A DNA stretch of 9,453 nucleotides from Candidatus Njordarchaeum guaymasense (lineage in GTDB: Archaea > Asgardarchaeota > Njordarchaeia > Njordarchaeales > Njordarchaeaceae): contig JAUQYT010000352.1 of the NCBI GenBank assembly GCA_030587605.1, forward strand, positions 1 to 9,453, read 5' to 3'. A program made the position numbers and the translations under genes. Positions 1-5,751 of this stretch are shown piece after piece. The notes beneath the pieces were generated by a model that was not told the DNA's origin, made no database searches, and worked only from the letters and a program-made list of their open reading frames with translations. The first letter of the stretch is position 1. The number at the start of each line of letters is the position of its first letter.

Positions 1-197
1 GCCTCTGTTGGGACGTCTTCCAACCGCCGATATCCACCCATGCGGCAAGCCAAAGCCCAAGCTTTAACAACTTTCTCCCTTAGTTCAGTATCTCCGATAA
101 GTTCCAATTCCGGCATTAGTACTTTTCTAACGCTCTCCTCGTCTACTCTTTTTTCTTTCACTGGATGAAGAATGATTTTTTTCCTCTCGCCTCTCAA
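1..197 (-). CDS. 5' part of a gene cut by the left edge, possibly HD-domain hydrolase
   Basis: The minus strand is open without a stop from an upstream TAA near 264-266 to the left edge. I place the start at TTG 197-195, because a GGTGAG motif lies about four bases upstream of it; GTG 206-204 is the alternative. The visible 65 codons give a basic N-terminus (RGERKKIILHPVKEKRVDEE) and then a charged helical stretch containing ELIGDTELREKVVKAWALA and later GGYRRLEDVPTEA. The 'D-ELREKVV-AW' plus 'LEDVP' pattern reminds me of the region before the metal-binding HD motif in archaeal HD-type phosphohydrolases, but no catalytic residue lies inside the window, so the family is a guess. Coding status rests on the open frame, charged-residue pattern and Shine-Dalgarno motif. 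It is divergent from the oxidoreductase at 546 and shows no obvious link to it. Confidence 0.45.
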   Translation of the reverse strand, partial: MRGERKKIILHPVKEKRVDEESVRKVLMPELELIGDTELREKVVKAWALACRMGGYRRLEDVPTE

Positions 198-261
198 AAT
201 CCTCACCGCTTTCAGCCTAGCTATGTACGGCCTTTCTGCTTTTCGAATTGAAGCACAATAG

Positions 262-269
262 AGTTATAA
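262..269 (-). promoter_or_regulatory. TATA-like box for the left-edge minus-strand gene
   Basis: Read on the minus strand, this is TTATAACT preceded by an A-rich stretch (CCAAAATC). An archaeal start site about 26 bases downstream would fall near 240, giving a leader of roughly 40 bases before the TTG start at 197. Position and composition fit, but the match is short and no experiment supports it. Confidence 0.3.
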
Positions 270-493
270 GATTTTGGTTATGATTTCTTTCAGTCAGTCA
301 GTAGCGTGAGAAGTTCAGGGGCCTACAGGTATGGGCAGGAATTGATTTTCAATCTCATTAGGAGCGACTTAAATGGACCAATCTTACATTAACTCAGCCT
401 TTCACTGCCTGAAATGTTGCTCCTCGAACGAGACCTCTTCGAAGGATCGATGCCAAAACCTTGCGGTAATGAATATGTAATCAACGAGATATT
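270..493. other. Divergent intergenic stretch, no gene recognised
   Basis: This is the central part of the gap between the left-edge gene and the oxidoreductase. I see no RNA gene and no convincing short ORF. It holds small symmetries only: a triple tandem AGTC-like run near 291-302, the near-palindrome CTCGAACGAG (423-432) and the palindrome CTTCGAAG (437-444). The last two lie 50-80 bases upstream of the oxidoreductase TATA box and could bind a regulator, but they are short enough to occur by chance. Confidence 0.4.
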
Positions 494-509
494 GAGAAAC
501 GCATAAATT
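494..509 (+). promoter_or_regulatory. BRE/TATA-like promoter of the LLM oxidoreductase gene
   Basis: GAGAAACG (494-501) followed by CATAAATT (502-509) resembles an archaeal BRE plus TATA box. The expected transcription start about 26 bases downstream is near 531, only some 15 bases before the TTG at 546. No Shine-Dalgarno motif is seen in that interval, so the mRNA may have a very short leader or be leaderless. Confidence 0.35.
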
Positions 510-545
510 CTACACTGGTCACTATCGTTCCTTTTGTGACTCAAC

Positions 546-1598
546 TTGAACAGATTAGGCTTCGGATGCCACATACCCAATTTCTCTGGAATAAATGACA
601 CCCAGATCGAGGCACCCTCCAATGAAAGATTCGATTATCCGATAATTCAAGAAGTTGCTCTCCTATGCGAAGAGCTAGGATACGATGGCTTGTGGATTGC
701 CGATCATGTGATGCTGGGAAATAGAGGGGAAGTAGGAGAATGCTGGACTTTGCTTTCAGCTCTCGCGGCCGTTACAAGAAGAATACGGTTGGGTCCCTTC
801 GTACTATGCGATGCGCACAGAAACCCAGCATTGGTGGCTAAGATGGTGGCGACATTAGACAACATTTCGGGCGGTAGAGTGGACTACGGAATCGGAGCAG
901 GATGGAATCGCGTCGAGCAGGAAAGTTACGGCATGCCTTGGCTTGAAAAACCCATTGAACGAATCAAACGTATGGAAGAAGGGATCGAGATAGTCAAGAA
1001 GATGTGGACTGAAGACAAACCAAGCTTCGAAGGCGAATACTACAGAATTAAGGAGGCAATCTGCCTCCCTAAGCCAGTCCAAAAGCCCCACCCACCCATT
1101 TGGGTAGCCGGACAAGGAGAAAGGATGCTGAAAGCCGTCGCCAAGTATGCCAATGGCTGGAACTGGTTCTCGACAACAGCAGAACAACATCGAAAACTAA
1201 TGGACATGATAAGGAAATGGTGCGAAGTGCTTGGTAGAAACTATAATGATATAGCAATCTCCTGGCAGGGGCGTACCCTGATCGCTAAGAACAAGGTCAA
1301 CCTAGAAGAGAAGATCGATCGAATACGGAGATTAAACCCGCGTTACCCACTCTCCATAGAAAAAAAAGCTATGAAGATACCTCCCTATCCGTTCTTTCAC
1401 CAAGCAGTGACGGGAGGCAGCTCTGAGACTATGGATTTTCGAACTCTCGGCCTTGTCGGAACTCCTGAAGAGATAATAGAACGAATGCGACAGTACATCG
1501 ATGTAGGCGTCAAGTATTTCATGCACATCTTTATCGATTTTCCATCAACGGAAGGAATAGAACTATTCGCAGAAAAAGTCATACCCGCATTAAGATGA
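546..1598 (+). CDS. LLM-class (luciferase-like, probably F420-dependent) oxidoreductase
   Basis: The product has 350 residues, the usual size of bacterial-luciferase-like TIM-barrel oxidoreductases, which use F420 or FMN and act in the cytoplasm. Family marks are the N-terminal strand LGFGCHIPNF (4-13), the helix-strand LGYDGLWIADHV (44-55), the signature ISGGRVDYGIGAGWN (107-121), the region KPVQKPHPPIWVAGQGE (176-192) and the C-terminal GTPEEIIERMRQY (305-317). Distant relatives include methylene-tetrahydromethanopterin reductase (Mer) and F420-dependent dehydrogenases. The real substrate cannot be read from the sequence; F420 is inferred from the apparently archaeal host. The TTG at 546 is chosen because an in-frame TGA lies just upstream at 537-539 and the first residues already match the barrel's first strand. 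The gene lies 115 bases upstream of the corrinoid gene on the same strand, so a role in handling the released C1 unit or demethylated product is possible but unproven. Confidence 0.9.
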   Translation: MNRLGFGCHIPNFSGINDTQIEAPSNERFDYPIIQEVALLCEELGYDGLWIADHVMLGNRGEVGECWTLLSALAAVTRRIRLGPFVLCDAHRNPALVAKMVATLDNISGGRVDYGIGAGWNRVEQESYGMPWLEKPIERIKRMEEGIEIVKKMWTEDKPSFEGEYYRIKEAICLPKPVQKPHPPIWVAGQGERMLKAVAKYANGWNWFSTTAEQHRKLMDMIRKWCEVLGRNYNDIAISWQGRTLIAKNKVNLEEKIDRIRRLNPRYPLSIEKKAMKIPPYPFFHQAVTGGSSETMDFRTLGLVGTPEEIIERMRQYIDVGVKYFMHIFIDFPSTEGIELFAEKVIPALR

Positions 1599-1657
1599 TG
1601 GAGCCTTACCCATCTTCCCATCCATTATGACTCGTATATGCTCTCGCCTCAAAATTG

Positions 1658-1673
1658 CGAAAGGACTTTTATT
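1658..1673 (+). promoter_or_regulatory. Possible BRE/TATA promoter for the corrinoid-methyltransferase pair
   Basis: GCGAAAGGA is followed by CTTTTATT (1666-1673). A start site about 26 bases downstream would fall near 1695, leaving a leader of about 20 bases that still contains the GGTGA Shine-Dalgarno motif at 1702-1706. This would make translation from TTG 1714 natural and would exclude the longer reading from ATG 1627. Read-through from the oxidoreductase gene is also possible. Confidence 0.3.
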
Positions 1674-1713
1674 GTTGTGCTTCTATCAGCTAGTGATACA
1701 CGGTGAAACAATA

Positions 1714-2376
1714 TTGTTGAAAGAAGAAAGAGCTCTCGATGAAGTCAGTGAGGCTGTTCAAAGCTATGAGGACGAAAGGGTGTTAAGCGCTGTTAAGAAA
1801 GCTCTGGAGATGAAAATCGATCCTTCAGAGATCATCGAGAACGGTATAGCTAAAGGATTAAGAATTATCGGCGAAAAGTTTGATCGAGGAGAGCTTTTCT
1901 TAACAGACTTGATCGGTGCTGCTGAGCCTGCTCGAAAGGCTGTTAGAGAATTGCTTGAACCAGAAGTCAAGAAAAAGGCTGAGAAGATGAAGAGTCTGGG
2001 GAAAGTTGTTTTAGGCACGGTTCAAGGCGATATACACAGTATCGGCAAGAATATTGTAGGGGCCATGCTTTTCGCTGCTGGCTTTGAAGTCATTGATTTG
2101 GGTGAGGATGTTCCAGCTGTGGAATTTGTCAAGAAATCCAAAGAGGTTCACGCCGACTTAGTAGGAGCTAGCGCTCTATTGACCATCACACTCCCGGGCC
2201 AAAAGAAGATCGTTGATGCTTTAAAAGCGACCGGTATGCGGAACAAAGTCAAGACCATCTTTGGTGGAGCTCCTTGCACACCAGAGTGGGTACAAGAGAT
2301 AGGTGGAGACGGGTACGCTGGAAACGCCATGGAAGCCGTAAGAGTGGCAAAACAGTTGTTAGGTACAAGTGGCTGA
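1714..2376 (+). CDS. Corrinoid (B12-binding) methyl-carrier protein, MttC/MtbC-type
   Basis: This small cytoplasmic protein carries the corrinoid that accepts a methyl group from the partner methyltransferase and passes it on to a second transferase. From TTG 1714 it has 220 residues, typical for the family. Residues 1-90 form the helical cap domain, with the pattern KKALEMKIDPSEII, GLRIIGEKFDRGELFLTDLI and AAEPA. Residues 95-220 form the Rossmann-like B12 domain with the DxHxxG motif D106-IHSIG, in which His108 should be the lower axial cobalt ligand. The S-x-L strand (ASALLTITLPG) and the Gly-rich FGGAP and GGDGYAGNA loops follow. An ATG at 1627 would add 29 residues, rich in hydrophobics and absent from relatives. 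I prefer TTG 1714 because GGTGA at 1702-1706 lies seven bases upstream of it. The methyltransferase gene begins 16 bases after its stop, so the pair is surely co-transcribed. Confidence 0.95.
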   Translation: MLKEERALDEVSEAVQSYEDERVLSAVKKALEMKIDPSEIIENGIAKGLRIIGEKFDRGELFLTDLIGAAEPARKAVRELLEPEVKKKAEKMKSLGKVVLGTVQGDIHSIGKNIVGAMLFAAGFEVIDLGEDVPAVEFVKKSKEVHADLVGASALLTITLPGQKKIVDALKATGMRNKVKTIFGGAPCTPEWVQEIGGDGYAGNAMEAVRVAKQLLGTSG

Positions 2377-2381
2377 GAGAA

Positions 2382-2387
2382 GGTGAG
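2382..2387 (+). promoter_or_regulatory. Shine-Dalgarno GGTGAG deciding the methyltransferase start
   Basis: GGTGAG lies five bases before TTG 2393 and 17 bases before the in-frame ATG at 2405. The spacing favours the TTG as the start and matches the GGTGA seen before the corrinoid gene's TTG. Confidence 0.6.
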
Positions 2388-2392
2388 ATATC

Positions 2393-3814
2393 TTGTACAG
2401 TCCTATGAGCAGTGATGATGTTTACCAAATTCACTTAGCTACAATGGAAGTGTTAGAGAGAGTCGGAGTTCTTGTGGAAAATGATGCGATGTTAAGCTTG
2501 CTTGAGGATGCGGGAGCTTATGTAGACGAAAAGGGGAAAAAGGCCAGAATTCCTGAATATCTAATTAGAGAGGGCGCCAAGAGAGCGCCGAGCAGTTTTG
2601 TCCTCTATTCACGGAATGGGAAGAAGTTTAGAATTGGGGAGGAGAAAACCCTTGTTATTCCTAGTGCTAATGCTACGTGGATACTGGACTTAGAAACTAG
2701 CGAACCTCGACCAGCGACTAGGAAAGATGTAGAACAGACGACGAGACTGAGTGACGCGCTTGAGCATACAGATATTTGTTCACCCTCAGTTCTTCCTCAA
2801 GATGTTGAACCAACAATGATAGATGTTTACGCAGCAGAGGCAATGATGTGTAACACTAGTAAACCGTATTTTGTGGCCCCTTGCGACGATGAACAAAGCT
2901 CATACGTCATTGAAATTGCGGCCATTATTGCTGGAGGAATGACTGAGCTTGAAAAGAACCCTATCCTTATTGGTTTTGTATCACCCACTAGCCCCTTGCG
3001 TCTAGCCGTTAAAGAGCTTGAGATAGCCCGCAAATTCATAGAGCATCAACTTCCGCTTTTTGTCGCCCCTTGTCCTAACTCTGGCGCCACATCACCTATT
3101 TCCTTAGCAGGAACCCTTGTAGTAATGTGCGCGGAGTATCTCGCGTTAACCCTCATAGTTCAACTACTAAATCCAGGAAACCCAGTAGTGGTAGGCGGAG
3201 CCCCTGCAATCATGGATATGAAGACTGTGAATATCTCATACGGGTCTGTGGAGACGGCATTGATGGGGGCTGCAACTGCTCAAATGGGTCGTTTTTACAA
3301 CTTGCCTTCGTATGCTGCTGCATCTGATACTGGGGCCTTCAGTCTTGATGCTCAGGCAGGTTATGAAACTGCATGGACCACTCTCTTGCCTATGATTGCA
3401 GAGGTCGATTTGGTTATTGCTCCTGGTCTTTTGGGTGCTTATACAATAGCTAGCTATGAGAAGCTTGTTATGGATAATGAGATTCTCGGTGCAGTAAAAA
3501 GAGTATTGCAAGGAATTAACGTCTCCGAGACCTCTTTGGCAGTGGACGTGATAGAAGCTGTCGGCCCGGGAGGGCATTTCCTCGCTCAGAAACATACTCG
3601 AGAACAGTATGCGAAAGAAAGGTGGACCCCAAATATCTCCAATAGACTTGGGTTTCATGAATGGAAGAAGGAGAAGCTTGATCTTCGGTTGAAAGCTAGA
3701 AAAGAAGCCATGAAAATACTTCGAACTCATCAACCGGAACCTCTAGAGAAGGAGAAGGAAGAAAGGTTGAAGAGCCTAGTCAAAGAAGCGGAAAGAAAAA
3801 TGGTGAAATCATAG
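2393..3814 (+). CDS. MttB-family corrinoid methyltransferase lacking pyrrolysine (MtgB-like)
   Basis: This protein transfers a methyl group from a methylated substrate to the cob(I)alamin of the adjacent corrinoid protein. It has 473 residues, slightly shorter than MttB of Methanosarcina (about 495). Family features are the N-terminal IHLATMEVLERVGVLVE (13-29), ARIPEYLIREGAKRAP (51-66), the TIM-barrel strands LIGFVSPTSPL (192-202) and LFVAPCPNSGATSP (222-235), NPVVVGGAPAIMD (263-275) and ASDTGAFSLDAQAGYE (310-325). In trimethylamine methyltransferase an in-frame amber codon read as pyrrolysine lies next to the DAQAGYE segment. Here that segment uses only sense codons, which places the protein with the non-pyrrolysine homologues. 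Characterised members, such as MtgB, demethylate quaternary amines like glycine betaine, and others use carnitine or proline betaine. The exact substrate cannot be told. No corrinoid-to-pterin second transferase and no corrinoid activase lies in the window. The start is TTG 2393, set by GGTGAG at 2382-2387. Confidence 0.92.
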   Translation: MYSPMSSDDVYQIHLATMEVLERVGVLVENDAMLSLLEDAGAYVDEKGKKARIPEYLIREGAKRAPSSFVLYSRNGKKFRIGEEKTLVIPSANATWILDLETSEPRPATRKDVEQTTRLSDALEHTDICSPSVLPQDVEPTMIDVYAAEAMMCNTSKPYFVAPCDDEQSSYVIEIAAIIAGGMTELEKNPILIGFVSPTSPLRLAVKELEIARKFIEHQLPLFVAPCPNSGATSPISLAGTLVVMCAEYLALTLIVQLLNPGNPVVVGGAPAIMDMKTVNISYGSVETALMGAATAQMGRFYNLPSYAAASDTGAFSLDAQAGYETAWTTLLPMIAEVDLVIAPGLLGAYTIASYEKLVMDNEILGAVKRVLQGINVSETSLAVDVIEAVGPGGHFLAQKHTREQYAKERWTPNISNRLGFHEWKKEKLDLRLKARKEAMKILRTHQPEPLEKEKEERLKSLVKEAERKMVKS

Positions 3815-3827
3815 TTACTTGTCATGT

Positions 3828-3851
3828 AACGTGAATATAAAAGGTCACGTT
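3828..3851 (+). promoter_or_regulatory. TATA box bracketed by a perfect 7-bp inverted repeat (putative operator)
   Basis: AACGTGA (3828-3834) and its exact reverse complement TCACGTT (3845-3851) flank a 10-base spacer that contains the TATA-like ATATAAAA (3835-3842). Half-site centres are 17 bases apart, less than two helical turns. A start site would be expected near 3864, producing a leader of about 230 bases before the binding-protein gene. The arrangement suits a dimeric repressor or activator that competes with TBP/TFB. Two further symmetric elements overlap it: GTTAC-7-GTAAC (3814-3830), which starts at the last base of the methyltransferase stop codon, and CGTTTT-CGC-AAAACG (3848-3862). 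The pattern is visible; the regulatory role is inferred. Confidence 0.5.
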
Positions 3852-3862
3852 TTCGCAAAACG

Positions 3863-4091
3863 CGTCGCTACTTTTGGGGTGCGATTCATCGCCTCATAGA
3901 TCGGGCTGTGGTTTAGGCTTTCTCGAAGGAAACTTCATAGGCTAAACCTGCGATTCCTCTTAGTCAAGCCGAAAGAAGCTCAAACAGTATTAGCCAACAT
4001 CCCACCATTGATGGGACCAGCCTCTTAAGAGATAGTCTTAATACGAACCTACTGCGACAACAGAGTCAGGAAAAATAAAGGTGGCAACATT
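3863..4091 (+). promoter_or_regulatory. Long, potentially structured leader before the binding-protein gene
   Basis: If transcription begins near 3864 this region is a 5' leader. It can form GCGA-UUCA-UCGC (3881-3892, also a DNA near-palindrome). A nested hairpin has outer arms GGTTTAG (3910-3916) and CTAAACC (3942-3948) and inner arms TTTC (3919-3922) and GAAA (3929-3932), and TCCCA/TGGGA (4000-4016) can pair as well. A 10-bp palindrome CTCTTAAGAG (4022-4031) and a second TATA-like CTTAATA (4037-4043), with an expected start near 4066, offer a proximal promoter instead. The region ends in AAGGTGG (4078-4084), seven bases before the ATG. No open frame longer than a few codons was noticed. I do not recognise a known riboswitch class. 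Confidence 0.3.
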
Positions 4092-5615
4092 ATGACTGAA
4101 GAGAAAGTTTCTAGGAGAAGCTATGTCAAGTACGTCGGCGCTGTCGTAGTTGTAGCTGTCATCGGAGGAGTCGCCTACTACGCTACTATGCCTGGCCCCT
4201 CGCCTACGCCAACACCGACCCCAACTCCAACACCTACCCCTACCCCAACGCCTACACCTACCCCTACTCCCACTGCGACTCCAACAGGCCCGGTGAAAAG
4301 ATGGAAGCCTACAAGAGAGTTTGCCGGTCAAAAGCTTCTGTTTGGATGTTCTCCAGAAGCATTCTTTGTTGCTGTATCAGCTAATATGCCAAAATACATG
4401 GAAGCTACTGGTATTGACGTTACACTTGAATCTGTTGCATATCCAGCCATGCACGAGAAGGTAATGATGGACGTAACTTCCCCCACTAGCTTCTACAATG
4501 TTTGGGGTCTTGACAGTGTTTGGCTCAATGATTTCGCTGCCTTCTTGACTCCACTAGATGAATGGATAGAAAGAGACAATGATGTAGTGCAGTGGGACGA
4601 TTTCTCTAGCGTTGGCAAATTCATTCCTACTCAGGATGGCATAAGATACGGGCTATGCTTAGGCGCATATGACGCGTATGGATGGTATCGAACAGATATT
4701 CTAGAGAAGTTAGGGAGGCAGTATCCTGAAACCGCTGATAAGGCTATTGAAATCCTCGAAGAATTGGGCTTGAAACCAAACCATAAACCAATACACAACG
4801 AGATTACCGGGAAGGATGACCTATATGGCTATTCCATGCAAGCCGCCCTAACAAACGTCGTCTGGGCCTTTATGTACTTCTGGAATGCATTTGGAGGAAA
4901 CTGGATCGACCCCAACACTGGAAAACTAGCTGTGAACGATGAGATCGCTGTAACCGCACTAGAATGGTGGAAGAAACTATTTGACTATGGACCGCCAGGT
5001 ATGGAAACGTTTGATTTTTCCGCTGCTTCTGCATTCTTTGATTCAGGTAAGGCTGTTTTCACGCAAGCCATCAACGCAGAACACTATCTCTACGTCACCG
5101 ACCCAGCTTGCCCAATCTATGAAAGAGTAGCAAATAACATAATCTTTCAGAACCCAGACACAAATAGCCCCTACCGCAAGAAAGGCATAAGGAGAGGCAC
5201 TTGCGGCACGGGTTGGTATGGAGCAATTCCCAAAAACACTACCAACAAGGAGGCAGCGTGGAACCTCATTAAATGGGTAACCGATGCCGGAAATGAGTTA
5301 GAATGGGAGAATATCGATAGCGGCAGAATATCCGTAGTGGATGTTCTTTCGAAGCACCCTAAGTATGCAAAGTTCCTAGGACACGAGCCCGAAAACAGAA
5401 CATACGGAACAATGGGTTATCCAGGAGGAGAATCTCCAGCTCTGCCTGAGTTAGGGGCAGGGGCTACCCAACTTCGAACTCCTTATGCACCAAAACTCTG
5501 TGACATCCTCGATCCAAAGATCCAGCAATGCCTTCTAGGAAAGCTGACGGCCAAACAAGCGATGGACAAAGCCTACGAAGAAATGATAAAAGTAGTACCT
5601 GAACTGGCTAAATAG
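4092..5615 (+). CDS. ABC importer solute-binding protein, family 1 (sugar-type), membrane-anchored
   Basis: This 507-residue protein captures a solute outside the cell and delivers it to the permeases encoded next. The N-terminus reads SRRSYVKYVG (7-16), close to the twin-arginine motif, followed by a hydrophobic segment (15-30). There is no lipobox cysteine, so the segment probably stays as a membrane anchor. Next comes a linker of twelve consecutive Pro-Thr pairs (38-61) ending ATPTGP, as in archaeal binding proteins, where such stalks are thought to be O-glycosylated and to span the cell-wall zone. The mature domain (from about 75) has the family-1 layout: NMPKYMEATGIDVTLE, an AYDAYGWYRTDILEKLG segment, aromatic-rich ligand-cleft candidates (WAFMYFWNAFGGNW) and the late GAIPKNTTNKEAAWNLIKWVT. 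The family transports sugars, glycerol phosphate and other polar organics, so the ligand is unknown. The ATG at 4092 follows a strong AAGGTGG. Confidence 0.93.
   Translation: MTEEKVSRRSYVKYVGAVVVVAVIGGVAYYATMPGPSPTPTPTPTPTPTPTPTPTPTPTPTATPTGPVKRWKPTREFAGQKLLFGCSPEAFFVAVSANMPKYMEATGIDVTLESVAYPAMHEKVMMDVTSPTSFYNVWGLDSVWLNDFAAFLTPLDEWIERDNDVVQWDDFSSVGKFIPTQDGIRYGLCLGAYDAYGWYRTDILEKLGRQYPETADKAIEILEELGLKPNHKPIHNEITGKDDLYGYSMQAALTNVVWAFMYFWNAFGGNWIDPNTGKLAVNDEIAVTALEWWKKLFDYGPPGMETFDFSAASAFFDSGKAVFTQAINAEHYLYVTDPACPIYERVANNIIFQNPDTNSPYRKKGIRRGTCGTGWYGAIPKNTTNKEAAWNLIKWVTDAGNELEWENIDSGRISVVDVLSKHPKYAKFLGHEPENRTYGTMGYPGGESPALPELGAGATQLRTPYAPKLCDILDPKIQQCLLGKLTAKQAMDKAYEEMIKVVPELAK
4203..4286 (+). 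repeat. Degenerate CCN-ACN hexamer tandem coding a Pro-Thr stalk
   Basis: Twelve back-to-back Pro-Thr codon pairs are followed by Ala-Thr-Pro-Thr. The third codon positions vary freely (Pro as CCT, CCA, CCG and CCC; Thr as ACG, ACA, ACC and ACT), so the repeat is exact in protein but not in DNA. This suggests selection for the peptide stalk rather than recent replication slippage. Confidence 0.85.
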
Positions 5616-5634
5616 AACAAAGCTAACTTCCATC

Positions 5635-5641
5635 TTTTTTT
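5635..5641 (+). terminator. T7 run after the binding-protein gene (possible partial terminator)
   Basis: Seven consecutive T residues lie 20 bases after the binding-protein stop, with no strong stem before them. Archaeal polymerase can terminate at such oligo-T tracts. Partial termination would give more binding protein than permease, as is usual in importer operons. Confidence 0.4.
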
Positions 5642-5751
5642 GTTGAAAAGCTGGTGCTTAGAAGGAAGCGCCAGAAGAATACTGGTGACGAAAAACGAAG
5701 AAGAATGAGCCCAGCGCTAGTTTTTCTAAATATACGCCGTTATTCCTCGTT

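Noticed and set aside
389..622. 77-codon minus-strand frame across the oxidoreductase start
   Set aside because: It overlaps the real coding start, has no recognisable domain or Shine-Dalgarno motif, and its second half is antisense to conserved residues of the oxidoreductase.
1627..1713. N-terminal extension of the corrinoid protein from ATG 1627
   Set aside because: The extra 29 residues are not family-like, no Shine-Dalgarno motif precedes the ATG, a TATA-like box falls inside the stretch, and TTG 1714 has GGTGA at ideal spacing and gives the normal length.
3236..3733. 165-codon minus-strand frame inside the methyltransferase gene
   Set aside because: It is antisense to the conserved C-terminal half of the MttB-family protein, has a Ser/Cys-rich composition typical of shadow frames and no family signature.
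3863..4091. Cobalamin riboswitch in the leader
   Set aside because: I considered it because of the corrinoid genes, but saw no recognisable B12-box, and the leader precedes the importer, not the corrinoid gene.
4203..4286. CRISPR-like or minisatellite array
   Set aside because: The unit is a 6-base coding repeat with free third positions and no spacers; it is explained fully by the Pro-Thr stalk.
4038..4331. Minus-strand frame rich in Gly, Arg and Trp opposite the Pro-Thr repeat
   Set aside because: Its composition is the simple antisense product of the CCN-ACN repeat.
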